Source: Ashinkailepas kermadecensis (Eukaryota; Arthropoda; Thecostraca; Neolepadidae). From it: DNA of 64,000 nucleotides. The DNA is taken from positions 22,501-86,500 of the forward strand of contig JAOTOM010004117.1 of assembly GCA_034440615.1 (NCBI GenBank), in the 5' to 3' direction. The notes under the pieces were generated by a model. That model saw nothing but the letters and a program-made list of their open reading frames with translations, had not been told where the DNA came from and did no database searches. This document shows, piece after piece, positions 44,135-55,929 of this stretch. The stretch's first letter is position 1. Each line of letters begins with the position of its first letter. The translations under genes were made by a program, and so were the position numbers.

Positions 44135-45655
44135 GTGTAGGCTTCCCTGGATGGCCCCAGCGGCTCGTATTAAGCCTTAGCACTTCATGACTGTATAACT
44201 TTAGGAACAGAATCCTCTTTTACAGACCAACGCACACCGGAGACAAAGACTGCACAGCCCTTACATAGCCTTAAACAAAAAGCGCATGCCCTACCAACAT
44301 GGTATCTCCCGCTGTGAATGTTGCGTTATTTCCGAATCGCTCAGGTTTACTTGCAACTAACTGGTGGCCGCCATGCCAATGAGGTGCAACTAACTGATGG
44401 ACGCTCTGTCAATTAAGTGCAACTAACTGGTGCGCACTCCGCCAATTAAGTGCAACTAACTGATGGAGGCTCCGCCAATGAGGTGTAACTAACTGGTGGA
44501 CACTCTGCCAACGAGGTGAACGCAACCACGACGTACCAGGTGAATTTTATTTGAAATAGTAAATTTTGCGACAGAGAAGTGAATCCGTGTCCGACGTCCT
44601 CGGGTCGTCCTTCGCCCCAGGGTCTTCCAGGATAAAATGCAAGCCATGGCAACCACTTAAAAATTTAATCTGATAGCAATGATAATTCCAGAAGATTTTT
44701 GGCTTTCTACAACAAAAATGACGCCACTACACTTGTCACTTTTACGGCCTCAAGGATTCACCTTTCTAACGATTTCGAAAAGAGAAATACTTGGAATCAG
44801 ACCGAGAAGGCGCATAGAACTGCTCCTTTTAGGAAAACTGTGATAAAAATGCAGATATTTAATTTCGTAAATTTTTAACAATCTTATTTTGCAATTGGTG
44901 AATCACATCTAGAAATGGTTATCTTAGTGCAATTAGCTGCATAGATTTGTGTACGGATTTGTCGAACTTTGTGATTTTAGTCGAAAGGCTAAAAATGGTG
45001 AAAATATAGTTAACAAAAACAAAATTGAGAATGCAGTTTTGTAAGTTCTGCTGAGATAAGCAACCTATGGAGCTCCTATTTACATAAAATATATGCATTC
45101 GAGAAGATATGTCATCGTAAAGTTATTTGAAGGTCTCACTGAACAGGCTGCAGGTCAGTGACCTTGACAGATCTAATGCCGATGTGCCCGTGGAAACTTT
45201 TCCATTCAGATGTGATCGTAATGACATCGATGCAGATTGCATTTGATATATATTTTAAGATCCAAACGTATAATACTTCCAGTTGATTATAGGGATATAA
45301 CCATGGGCGATAAATGATGCAACTTTCCTTTGCGCCAAAACCTCGAAAGCCCGCTTCCAGACTGCCTAACAACGCCCGTAAATATGAAGCATTTTCAGTG
45401 GCGTAGCAAGGGACGAGGATGATGAAAATGGTCACAGGCGAAAATGTCACTGATTTTCAGGATTTACTAAATGTACGTACCTTCCAGTCATGTCATGCAA
45501 TGTCAGGAAAAACATAGCTTCCTTAAATTATGCACTAAGACACTAAATAAGTGCTTTACATTACATTCTAGTACTAAGCTTTCAGAGTCAAAACTGCAAT
45601 GCACGTATTTTGCTGCTGCACCCAGTAACATGGAATGTGCCAGCACATCATACAC
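44135..45655. other. Unassigned sequence
   Basis: A ~38-base repeat built on GTGCAACTAACTG(G/A)TGG(A/C) with about four units lies at 44350-44515. A CAGTGGCGTAGCAAGG repeat-end word lies at 45397. The minus frame 45136-45450 (104 codons) shows no motif. No gene is supported. Confidence 0.45.
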
Positions 45656-45889
45656 CTAAAGTAGCCATGTGCACCTGTGCCGACTAATGTCATTTTGATT
45701 ACTATTCGTATCTGACGAATCGGGTGCATCTAGCCGCCAGCTGCGACGACACCAGTAAGCATTTCGAGTGCAACCCAAAAATACAACCCTGAAGCCACCA
45801 TTGATCGCAAAGGTTAGCGATAAAAACGGTTTGAAATATTCCCTGTTAAACGTCGGGTTATAATCGTCATTATTTTGGTACACATAGCT

Positions 45890-46048
45890 TTTTAAAATTC
45901 GACGGAAGTTCGACACCCGCGATGCGTCAAGGGCCTTTGGAAACACAACATGGCCGAGCACAGTTTGTCTGAGAACGAATTCAACAGCCACATTACGTAC
46001 ATCATCCTCCCAAATAACCAAATATCCGCGACTTGACTTCTAAAATGA
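45890..46048 (-). CDS. Possible aldo-keto-reductase-like exon fragment
   Basis: A minus-strand frame opens after an acceptor-like ATCATTTTAG near 46048 and reads through WEDDVRNVAVEFVLRQ then GHVVFPKALDASRVSNFRRI. This resembles the conserved aldo-keto reductase stretch around V-V-I-P-K-S with a following R-I-x-x-N. The frame remains open to 45656 without further similarity. It lacks the Tyr/Lys/His catalytic region that other exons would carry, and no neighbouring exons were found. It could be a gene fragment or chance similarity. Confidence 0.25.
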
Positions 46049-46678
46049 TAAATCTAACCAAACTTATTGTACACCCCTCCCTGTAGCCGGCTCCGGTAGG
46101 ACTAGTATTAATATATTTTGGTAGGATGTATAAGAAGTCAGGAAAAAACAACTTCTGACCACTATCGCTCACAGTTCGGACAATGAGCGCGAAAAAAAAC
46201 CCGGGATGGATGGAGCAGAACTTTCCCCCTCAAAGAAATAAGTTTCAGCCATCCCCCCCCAAAAAAACAAGTGGGCTTATAGTATACTGCTACCTACACT
46301 GTAAACCAAATCGATCAGTCCCTGGCTTGTACCAAGTCGACGCATATTTGCATAGGCTGTGCTTCGCTCTGCAACACGGGTAAGTCGAGAGTATCTACCA
46401 GCTGGTTGTTTTTCCTTCTGCAACTTGCTATTTAACGAGCCTTTTCCTGGTTAGTTACCTAGGATACAACTAGTCAGTGTGTAGGAAAATCAAGATTAAC
46501 ATGTTAGCTTACTACGGTCCTAGTCAGTAAACAAATGAGGAGCTATCCCAAAACTAGCTTGGTAGTTGATTCACTAAGCTAAATGAGGTCCCTATACTAG
46601 CATTTAATTCGTTTCTGAAGTCGGTACTTGTAGTGCAACTAGGCATACATTAGTAAATTAGCACAGGCTTAGGAACCA

Positions 46679-46877
46679 GAGGCGCAGCCAAGGCGGGCAT
46701 GCTCCTCCCCCTCCCCCGCCCTAGCAACCAAAAATGCACGGGATGAATAAATACATCCTTAGATTTTACCACTTACAACTCAAAGTTTTCGGCGCGCCAA
46801 GCACGCCGAAAGCCTTCTCTATTCACTGTCAATTTTTGCTGGGTCTGCCCTTCAGAAAATCTTGGCTGCGCCACTGT
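46679..46877 (+). mobile_element. ~200-bp TIR element (MITE-like)
   Basis: Ends are AGAGGCGCAGCCAAGG and, inverted, CAGTGGCGCAGCCAAG. The interior is C-rich on the left and carries CGGCGCGCCAAGCACGCCG. A decayed relative of its right half lies at about 47690-47790 (GTCGCGCCGAAAGCGTTCT ... AAATCCTGATTGTGCCA), and lone ends of the same type occur at 19448, 45397 and 52590. No coding capacity. Confidence 0.65.
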
Positions 46878-47689
46878 TAGTAAGTATAGCTCGCATTTCA
46901 GAGATGCATTCAGACTTCATTGAGACTTCATGCTATATTGATGAAAAGCACGATACTATGCCCATCTGCTGGACGACGATGGCGATGATGAAGAAGCCGT
47001 CGCAGACACCGTGTGTGAGGCATGAGCCGGTACTGTGCCTGCTTAGTGTTGATTACTAGTTAGTGTTCGTGTTGTTCAGTGTTTGTGTGTCGGTGGATGA
47101 CTTGAGCAGCGATGTCGGAATGCGCCCATCGCTCGCCGTAGCCGGTGCAGCCTTCGCTGATTATCGTCGCCGTGTTCTCGCGCGTAGACGGGCAGCCCCA
47201 GTGTGCCAGGGGCTTTGCGGGGCATTGCTCGCGAATATCACGGGGTGAATACAGAGGGGAGGAGCTGGATGCATGCGCCCCTCCCATGGAAAGGTGGCGC
47301 CCATCCGGCCGGGTAGGCACTTCTTGGAACGTTCGTGTGTACGTCCCCCTCCCCCAGCCGAACATATTTTTTTTCAGTAAAAGTCGCTCCTTTTAGAGGA
47401 AAATGTCCTCTTTTAAGACGAAAGAGGGATAGAGTGCTAGAGTGGACCTCCCCCCCCCCCTTGCTCAAGTAATGTTTCAGCCGAAAGCGCTCCTCGGAGG
47501 AAACGTGTCCTCCCATGATAAATCCCCGATCTGCGCCTGGAATATAGGATGTTTAATTTGGTTCTTTGCTTCAATGGCATTTAAGCTACTCGTTCGCCCG
47601 ATGGGTGTGCTGAACGGAATTACACCCAACTCCAAACTTGATCTTGATCCACTTGATCAAAACAAAAATTTTGTTATTTTCACCACGCA

Positions 47690-47792
47690 AACCCAAAATT
47701 GTCGGCGTACTTGTCGCGCCGAAAGCGTTCTTTGTTTCATGACATTACTTTTGGTCGGCGCCCTCTTAAGAAAATCCTGATTGTGCCATTAG
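47690..47792 (+). repeat. Decayed half copy of the 200-bp TIR element
   Basis: The order CGGCG..CTTGTCGCGCCGAAAGC, GCCCTCTTAAGAAAATC and CTGATTGTGCCA follows the right half of the element at 46679-46877 with many substitutions. The left half is absent. Confidence 0.5.
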
Positions 47793-47929
47793 CAGCAACC
47801 ATGGTCCAGTTAGAACCGATAGCGATCGCGCTATCCAAAAATGGCTCGAAACCTCCGGAGAGCCGGGTATGCCGACATAAAATCTGATACTAGAAGCCTT
47901 GCACTGAAGAGAGCCTCCAGTCCACTTAC

Positions 47930-48066
47930 CTGTCCAGCAGGGGAGACGTTTTCAGCTCGGTGCAGTAGTCCAACCCTTCCAAGTCGTCATCTTCGTCAGT
48001 GTGGCCTGAGTCGGTCAGGTCCTCCAGCTGGATCTCGTCCATCCATGCGGTGATGTCGTCCGACAT
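47930..48066 (-). CDS. Candidate first coding exon of an unknown acidic protein
   Basis: An ATG at 48066 in good context (GGTGCCATGTCGG) opens 45 codons that end at a near-perfect donor (GGACAG then GTAAGTGG, exon end 47930, phase 2). The product begins MSDDITAWMDEIQLEDL and continues TDSGHTDEDDDLEGLDY, a highly acidic N-terminus. I do not recognise the family. The exon sits at one edge of a CpG-rich block (47,900-48,850) that looks like a promoter, which supports it as a 5' exon. Following exons were not identified on the minus strand below 47,900. Confidence 0.55.
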
Positions 48067-48860
48067 GGCACCGCCTTCCAACTGACCAGGACCTCGGACT
48101 GGACCACTGGACCACTTCGACACCTTCTGGCTCAGCACAGGGCTGTGGTCGCACATGGACCGACTTCGCAGCTGGACCGCCACTGGAGCATTCCGAGGAC
48201 CACTGGACCGGCACGGTTTCCGGTTACAGCAGAAGCCGAACGTGCCGGCGAGGCGGCAGGCGATGGCCCGCTTCACTCGCTTTCTCACCGCTGGCTGCGC
48301 AGCCGCGGAAGGCAGCGACCGCTGTGTCCACTGCCGACTGGTGCGCGGCCAAAGAATAGACCCGGGAGTACCGACTGCGTCTCTCCCAGCAGTCGCACCG
48401 GCTAGGGGCCGCCGGTCCCCGCCACAACTGGCTGCCGCCGGCTTCCGATCGCTGATCGGAACTTCCGAATGCCGCCCTCCGACCGCCACAACCGCTGGGA
48501 CGTCGAGACCGTGGGGCGCAGCACTTCCGCTGGAAGCGAATCACGTCATTTCCGGATTCGGAAGACGGTGTTTAGATTAGCACCTCGCCGGTGTGGCGCT
48601 GGTCGTTTCCGGTTCGGCCGCACGTGCGGCGTACCCCGTCCCGACGCTAATCCCCGGAATGGCTTCATTAAGCCAGGCGAGAGCTGTCATCGTGGCTGCG
48701 GCCGGAGCCTGCCCACATCGGAACAGGTCGTTACCAGTGGTCGTAGTAAAAGGCCAGCCAGTAATACGGTTTGGAGTGGTCGCGATGTGTTCGACATCGA
48801 GCGTACGTAGTTCAGAGTCCAACGTTTCGCTTCCGGTGCGCACCGGTCTGGTGCTTGAGA
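48067..48860. promoter_or_regulatory. CpG-rich, ETS-motif-rich promoter-like block
   Basis: This stretch is far richer in CpG than its surroundings. It contains several ETS-type cores (TTTCCGG at about 48218, 48550 and 48608; CTTCCG at about 48467 and 48526; GCTTCCGGTGCGC near 48829) and a CACGTCATTTCCGG composite resembling CRE plus ETS at 48543. Such clusters are typical of housekeeping, often bidirectional, promoters. It lies immediately upstream of the minus-strand exon at 48066. No plus-strand partner gene is supported, and the overlapping GC-driven frames are not called. Confidence 0.45.
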
Positions 48861-49339
48861 TGCGTGACAAATGTGGGTATGGTGAGGGTGGCAATGGACT
48901 TTGGGAATATTAAGTTCATTGGTAATGCCCGTAGGTCTGCTGTGCAATTATGAAACGCGGTGCAACTTCAGCCAGTCAAACAAAGCTATATCATCACAGT
49001 GAGGCGGTCAAAAGGAGCATTTTATGACATCACAGCAATGTATGATGTCATGCAGGCATCACACATCCCTTGTGACATACCTAGGATGTTGCGTCACAAG
49101 GGTGTTTAAGTTTGTGAATAAGTTTATAATTTCCGGTCAGTCGATATCTCCTGAATCCGCCTCTGGTACCTTATGATGCATCACAAATTAGGGACGAGTT
49201 TAAATATTCGTATGGTCGAAACACTTTTGTTGTTCGCATGTATCGTCATGCTAGTCTGGCATGTCCTACCACCCTACCCTAATGGAATTAACATCAATTA
49301 AGTTAACATTGGTTGGAATCTTCCAATCTTAATTGCTAT
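48861..49339. other. Unassigned sequence
   Basis: A short stretch near 49015-49110 repeats ATGACATCA/TGTGACAT-type words. Nothing else is recognisable. Confidence 0.45.
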
Positions 49340-49345
49340 CTTCCG

Positions 49346-49550
49346 ATGAGTACGACTGTAAGGTGCCCGTCTTCCATCCGAAAGGTTCTGGGTTTGAGTC
49401 CCACCTGTCCCTACCCTCCGCCCGAGACCAATAGGGGCAGGGGCCGACCGCGGGCATGGAACCCAGGATATGGCTGGTGGTGCTGGCGTTATCCGCAGCT
49501 CAACAAAGGGCCAGTATGATGCGGTACGATACGATAAGGTAACATAGTTG
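49346..49550 (+). mobile_element. Second tRNA-derived SINE type
   Basis: On the plus strand a tRNA-like head with TCCGAAAGGTTCTGGGTTTG and a B box GGTTTGAGTCC is followed by CCACCTGTCC and a body CCGCCCGAGACCAATAGGGG. The order head, CCACCTGTC, CGCCCG..ACCAAT parallels the SINE at 18802-18967, but the body is longer and different. It ends near GATACGATAAGGTAAC. A clear target-site duplication was not found. Confidence 0.6.
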
Positions 49551-49616
49551 TTCATTCCAGACGCACAAATATCAGTGTTGTTCAATGTCACAACTGCGCC
49601 TGCACAAGTGGCTTAA

Positions 49617-50542
49617 CACGCGCACTGGAGGGAGGGGCGAAATCCGCCCACCCCTCCGGTTTTCGTACATAACTGCAGATTTTACCGGTCGATATACGCG
49701 ATTTTCTGCGTACCTGCTTAGAAATGTCCGGCGCGTCGTTTAAAGCAAGAAAAATGGAAATCGGCCGAAATTGTTTGCAAGTTAGGGGCCGTTAAAGTAA
49801 AAAAAATTCCTAGCGCCAGACCACAAAAATCGGCGCTGATGCGCTTCCCGTATATTCACAAAAGGGAAGGGCTCTTGGCAACACTAGCGACTTGTTTGAT
49901 GTATATTGATATGCTATATAGTTTCAAGGTCATGTTAGGTCATCGAGGTCAAGTCAGGTCAAGTTCATGACAGGTTAATGGAACCAAACTTGATTAACTG
50001 GAATGTTGTTCATAAATGCACTACTGTTTGTCATTTGTACTGTTTGTCATTGTGTTTCCATACTTTATTCATGTACTTCACTCCTTTCTTCGCGAAGCCG
50101 ATTGCGCCGAGCTGCCCGACGGAGCAGTCGGGCGGGCGGCCCGGTTCCGGTAACTGGAACAGGTAACTAACCTGATAAAGTGCTGCTATATAGGTGACCT
50201 GAGGTCAAATGTCGGGTCTAGCACCTGTATTGCATCATTAGTAATTTTCAAAACCCCATTGATGCCCATTTTGGTGTATTTAAACACAATCACAGCGATC
50301 CATAACAATGACAAGCCAAGCCACGCAAAACAAGAAAATTTTGACAAATGTGACCTCATTTGACCTTGAAGATATTGATCTAAGGTCATGAAATTTGCAC
50401 ACAATAGAGTTCACTGCCGTATCCATCCACCCTGCGAATTTCGTTCCTCTAGCTTTGATAGGAGCTGAGATCTTATGGGGGCGGAATCCGCCCCCCCCCC
50501 CCTCCAGTGCGCGTAATTTTCAGAGGCCCTCCAGGGCGCGTG
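49617..50542 (-). mobile_element. TTAA-flanked non-autonomous DNA transposon, copy B
   Basis: A 926-bp element flanked by TTAA (49613-49616 and 50543-50546). It is homologous over its whole length, in inverted orientation, to copy A at 26943-27898; long shared words include ATTTGCACACAATAGAGT and TGATGCGCTTCCCGTATAT. Ends read CACGCGCACTGGAG and, inverted, CACGCGCCCTGGAGGG. It has no coding capacity. The sequence differences from copy A are scattered substitutions and small indels. Confidence 0.87.
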
Positions 50543-50546
50543 TTAA

Positions 50547-53105
50547 AATGCGACGTCAGTTCAGCGTTAAGGGAGGTAATGAAGTAGAAGAGTTTCATTA
50601 CGATCCGTCGTTGTGAAACTGGATGTCATGCATGCATGTCATACATATAAAGTTGGGAAGCCCAATGTCTTCTTATCGGTAATAAGTACCTCACACTGGT
50701 ATGCATCATGATGCCAATAATAATGTTTTGCTTTGCGCATCCAGCTAACATACAAATTTGTATGCTACTTTCGGCATCACCCCGACTCAAGTGAGTGCCC
50801 CAAATTAAGCACACATCACACTGTTATTATCATATTTGGGGATGCCTATCAATCGTTTCAATCCAGTGTGGTATGCTACACGCCGTTTGGCCATGAAGCG
50901 TATGCTGCATTGCCACCACAGTTGCATAGAAGACATCTGATACCTAAGCTTTGAAAAGTGAGCTTTGCCTCCGCAGAACATATATTGCAATGTATAACAA
51001 TGAATTTCCCCAGTAATATATCCGGCCCATTCCACGACAAATCGACAAGGGCATAACACCCAATATTGTATATTTTGATGACAATATTTGTGTGGGGTTA
51101 TCTAATGCGCCGAATCCAGCTGCGCCATTTTTCTTTGCAAAGATCAGGTCAACGGTCAAGGAGTCATAGCCTCGAGCATTTCTGAGATGTCACCAAACAA
51201 AGGTGCCTTTTGAGGTCCTTAATATAATGAAGAACAATCCGATTGTGTAAATGTCTATATCGGTGAACTCACAATAATCAACTGCGTCTTTTGGCTATTT
51301 CAGATTTTTCGTTTACGGACCATTTGAAACCGTGACATCGTGACCTAAGGTCACGTGACCTAATTTAACTATCGGGACAGTCACAATGCGATATGAAAAA
51401 ATGCAGAAATGAAGCTCGATATCTTATCTTTCGAAGCAAAATATTTAAAAATAGGGGTTTGTCCTTAAAAATATACATATCCGTTCTAAATTGGGCATGC
51501 AGGGTTGTTTTTGCGATAGTTTGCGATAGTAGCCCTTGTTAGTCTAGCTTGTCCTCAAGATATGAAGCTGAAAGTGAAAGTGAAAGTACAACAAGATCAT
51601 CCGCATTCATAATGTGATTCTCAAGATTTTATTTCCACGACGTAGCATAACAGCATCAATAACAATTAATTCATATTGGGCATTAATTAAGCCATCCATA
51701 TATAAATTCACGAGTAGGACGATAATAGACCTCCTTATCGCACTCCATTCGAAACATTAAATTATATGGACATGCCATCATCCCACATAGAACACATGTT
51801 TGCACCACAAAAAATATTGACGTCTGTAATATTAGAATACTTGTAATATTATATCTGTAATTTGTTGGTTGGTAATATTCCAGCGGTTCCCAATTTCTTC
51901 GAATCAAATGAAGTGAATGGTGCAGGATGGTGTAAAGAACAGTTACGCAAATATGGAGATCCTTATGTTGCATTGGGCCACCATGACAACGCTTCTTGTT
52001 TGCTGTGAGAGAGGTGATTGGTGATTATACTGGTTTGACCTTGGGTACTCAGAGATCGTGCTCGGAAATCATGCGTAGACCTGTTGTAGATGGCCTTGGA
52101 TATCAATGATTCTTCTACTTCATCAGCTTCTCACTACTTCACTTACAATTCAGCTGTTCAACTGCTCCGCCGGTTGATAGTCCTACCTACCTCATCATGC
52201 TACCCAGTGTAAGCACGTGAGCATAGGCCATCATCCATAGCAGGCATTGGTGACGAGCAGGACTACTTAAATGGTGGCTCATCTAAAGTACGCTTTCAAT
52301 GAGACAGTACAGCAAGCTTGCTTGCTTGCTAACTTGCTGTGTTTTTTTGCATCGCTAAGAATTAATGTTGCTGAGCGACATTTCTGTGGCATGCTCTTCA
52401 GACTGACATCCAACAACAATATGTTTACTGACTAAGGTCGGACATTCCTTTTCACAGTTAGTCATTAGTCATGTTCACTGATTGTGAACGACAGTGCACA
52501 CGACCCTAGGACGAACAGGCTGTCTTTGACTTCTGACGAACTCTCATTATCATAGAATCTCCCATAATGATGTGCAGTTTTTCTTTCTAGCAGTGGCGCA
52601 GCCAGTATTTTGCTAAGGGGGCCCAACAAATAAAAAGGTGTTGAAACTATAATCAAAACAATGAACATGGGTGATGGGTAGGGGCAAGGGAAAACCTGAT
52701 ACAGGAAAGACGTGGCAATATTGACCAGTTGGTTTATGCTTTTTTCCATGTTTTATCACCACCGAGTCTGACTTTGATTAATAGAGGATGGGGCGAAATG
52801 CTACATGAAAGTCCAGGATACAACCGTGGGTTATGCCAATGGCCGAAAGAGACACGGTAGCGGCCGGAGGAAGATCGCGCCCAAGCTTGCGAAAACTTAG
52901 CAATATGCCTATGACTTCGCGTTGAATGATTGCGGTAAGAACCCTTATCCGTGCCAGTAACCGTTGACCGATTTTGCATGCAGCTCTGCATTCATCATGA
53001 TCGATCTACCTGTTCGTACATACCGGTATGCATGAAATACGCCTAGACTTCACAAAGTAGCTTGCGCACAGCGACGACAGATTTCGCCTTTTCTGACGAT
53101 GCTAA
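50547..53105. other. Unassigned sequence
   Basis: Mostly AT-rich with short frames. An AGTGGCGCAGCCAG repeat-end word lies at about 52590. A small GCTTGCTTGCTTGCT run lies at 52313-52330. No exon is supported. Confidence 0.5.
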
Positions 53106-53106
53106 C

Positions 53107-53686
53107 GCGCTACTCACCCCATATTGTCGCCGTCCACCTCCAGCCTCACCTTATGAGGCGTCGACTGGCGTCTCTTACCCCGTGCCGACGATACCGGCTC
53201 GCCACTCACCCCATATTGTCGACGTCCACCACCAGCCTCACCTCATGAGGCGTCGACTGGCGTCTCTTACCCCGTGCCGACGATACCGACGCGCCACTCA
53301 CCCCATATTGTCGACGTCCACCTCCAGCCTCACCTCATGAGACATCGGCTGGCGTCTCTTACCCCGTGCCGACGATACCGACGCGCCACTCACCCCATGT
53401 CGTCCACGTCGGCCGCGACACTGGTCGTTCCGCGCGAACACGCCATCACCAGCGGCCGTGACGTCATTGCCTGTCGGCGGGGTCTGTTGACTGGCGTCGG
53501 CGGTGTGGGTGCGGCCGTGTCCCTCATATGTCCGACGGCGGCGGGCCGACCGGTGGCGTCCCCAGACTGGTGTCGGACCCGACGGCGACGGCGGTCGGCC
53601 GGCGGCCGGCTGGTGTCCAGCCAGGCGTCGCAGTCACTCAAGGCCGGCCGCCATTGGCGCACACGGCAGAGGGGCGGGGCCTCAAG
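53107..53686 (+). repeat. GC-rich dispersed repeat, copy 2, with 92-bp tandem units
   Basis: The 92-base unit starting CACCCCATATTGTCGACGTC is present at 53115, 53207 and 53299, then a variant at 53391 leads into a ~295-base core nearly identical to 2580-2874. Copy 1 has only about one such unit. The difference in unit number between otherwise near-identical copies shows array expansion or contraction after dispersal. Open frames in the core are shared with copy 1 and are not supported as genes. Confidence 0.87.
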
Positions 53687-53717
53687 CCATACGGCCCTTG
53701 ACACGTGAAGGACATCA

Positions 53718-53903
53718 ATGCACAAACTGCAGCGGGAGGCATTCAAAGCGAGGGAGAAGTTTTGGTGCTGGCGGGAGATGCGTAAGCACGACGTAGCAAT
53801 GGCTGAGCACCAGCTGCATTTTGATAGTGCAGCATTGGGCTTATGGCGAGAAATGGTAAGCCGAGAGCTGACTGCCCTAGATGTATGGTCAAATTTGAAC
53901 TGA
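53718..53903 (+). CDS. Orphan 61-codon frame with coiled-coil-like composition
   Basis: Just beyond the dispersed repeat, an ATG-started frame encodes LQREAFKAREKFWCWREM followed by ALGLWREMVSREL, rich in Glu, Arg, Lys, Leu and Trp, as in long amphipathic helices. An acceptor-like AACTGCAG at 53731-53732 and a strong donor GAAATG then GTAAGC at 53855-53857 could define an internal exon 53733-53855. No family is recognised. Helices of this type occur in the C-terminal part of Myb/SANT-like transposon-derived proteins, but that is only a guess. Confidence 0.3.
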   Translation: MHKLQREAFKAREKFWCWREMRKHDVAMAEHQLHFDSAALGLWREMVSRELTALDVWSNLN

Positions 53904-53909
53904 ACACGT

Positions 53910-55405
53910 AGAAATCGTGTGTGTCGCTCAAATTCGCGAGTTGTGGCGTCTAGGAAAGGATGTAAATACAAATTCAGGCGAAGATAGCTTTCAAATTATA
54001 AAAAATATAGTCGTCGAAATCGGAATTTGAGCTTAATTTCATGTAAGGAATCCGTCCATTTACATTGTCTATCACAAATTATCCATGGATACTTTATTGA
54101 TCTACACCCTGACGCCTTAGGGAATTTGGAAGCAGGTGTGTGACGCCCCCTCTGAGTCGCAGATCTGCGTACCGGCCTCTGATAATGAGACGCTTGTGTC
54201 ATTGGTCTCAAGTTGTTATTATAAAGAATATTGTCCATTGAATTAAGAGCACGAACACTATGCAGAAGCACCAGCGGACTTTTCGAACACGGTAATCATC
54301 GAATGGTAATACGGTAATGGTAATGGTAATGTGAGGTGGGACGTCTATAAGTCATTTCTTGTCATGAAAAGGAACAGCGTGTTAGCGTGCTAGCGTGCCA
54401 ACAGCGTGCTAGCGTGTTTGAATGCTGACGTGCTAGGTGTGGGCGTTCTCTTGTTGCGGTAACTCACTTGTTGCTAAGTGCCGGGACCATAATAACATAT
54501 TTCAACATACTTCAGCAACAGTCTACGTCATAACATTAATTCTAACCGGCATCCGATGGAGCATAATGGAAGGACACGTCAGGGGAACGCGTAGGGAGGG
54601 CGATTGTTGTTCATCTGAGCGTCGGAAGGGCCTGAAGGGCTCTCTCGGACATCTTTTGTCCTCCAGAGTCTTGTTTCATGAAAATAAAACACCTACAATT
54701 GTACGGCGAAGCTTCCGAACATGGATTCCAGTTTCACACACGATCAAACCTGCGAATCTGTGCAAACCTGATGACGGAGTACAAGTCCGTCCACTCGTAG
54801 AAAGGAAAATATTATTGACATTTTGAAATGTACTCTTTTGCAAACAATCTTGTTTTTCGTAGAACACAAATAACTAATTCGACTAGCGTTTGCTTTCAAG
54901 TTGCCAGACCCATCTTATAAATGGCGCAAGGATGGGTGTAGCTTTCTGAAAATGATTGGGAGGACACACTACACAATACAAGCAATGGGCGGGACCAAAT
55001 TAATTGGGGGGGGGGGGTACCACATAGGGTCGCATGTTCAAAGTTGAACTTATTGGGCGGAATAGCCGACACGAGGACGGGGGAGGGGGTAGAAAGTATC
55101 ATAAGAAAAACATACAAAGCTACGCCCCTATGTGAAAGTTCAAGATTTTTATACCAAGAGCTCAAAATAGTCGGAGGTCTGTGATCAGAATGCATGTTTG
55201 AAAGACAGAGGCACGGGTGACATTTGATACAAACGACTGCGAAGTGTGTGTGAGGGTATCGAAAACGACATCGGTGGCCACACACACCTACTACCTGGAC
55301 CAAAATAATCAATGCTACTGAACACGCTCAATGGTTTGCGAAATAGAGTGGGAAATGGAGGAAATGAACCAGTGCTACCGAACATGCTCGATGCTTTATG
55401 GAATA
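53910..55405. other. Unassigned sequence
   Basis: Short tandem words GTAATG and GCGTGCTAGCGTG occur at 54300-54420. Near 55340-55400 the motif GGAGGAAATGAACCAGTGCTAC recurs on the far side of the minisatellite complex (59920-60030), in the same orientation. No exon is supported. Confidence 0.5.
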
Positions 55406-55409
55406 AATG

Positions 55410-55870
55410 GTAACCGGACAAATGTACGTAAAGCAAATGTAGGCATGGCAGATGTACGTACGCAAATGTACGTAAGCAAATGTACGTAAGCGCAGATGTA
55501 CGTATGGCTAATGTACGTAAGCGCAAATGTACGTATGGAAAATGAACGTATGCGCAAAAGTACATATGCGCAAATGTACGTAAGCGCAAAGTTCGCAAGC
55601 GCAAATGTACGTAAGCGCAAATGTAGGTAAGCGCAAATGTACGTAAGCGCAAAAGTACGTATGCGCAAATGTACGTAAGCACAAATGTACGTAAGCGCAA
55701 ATGTACGTATGCGCAAAAACACGTAAGCGCAAATGTACGTAAGCGCAAATGTACGTATGTGCAAAAGTACGTATGCGCAAATGCACGTACGTGCAGATGT
55801 ATGTATGCCAAATTTACCTCACCGCAAATTTACGTATGGCAAATGTACATAAGAGCAAATGTACGTATAT
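55410..55870 (+). repeat. 16-bp minisatellite, left inverted arm
   Basis: Units of the type CGCAAATGTACGTAAG (with TACGTA palindromes) repeat about 28 times. The outer edge reads TAACCGGACAAATGTACG. The next array, 55930-56391, is the same unit in inverted orientation with a mirrored outer edge CGTACATTTGTCCGATTAC. This makes a ~980-bp imperfect palindrome. Confidence 0.93.
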
Positions 55871-55929
55871 GCACCTAACCAAATGTGGTTAAACGCAAAG
55901 TCACGTAAGCCTAAATGTACGTACGTTGG

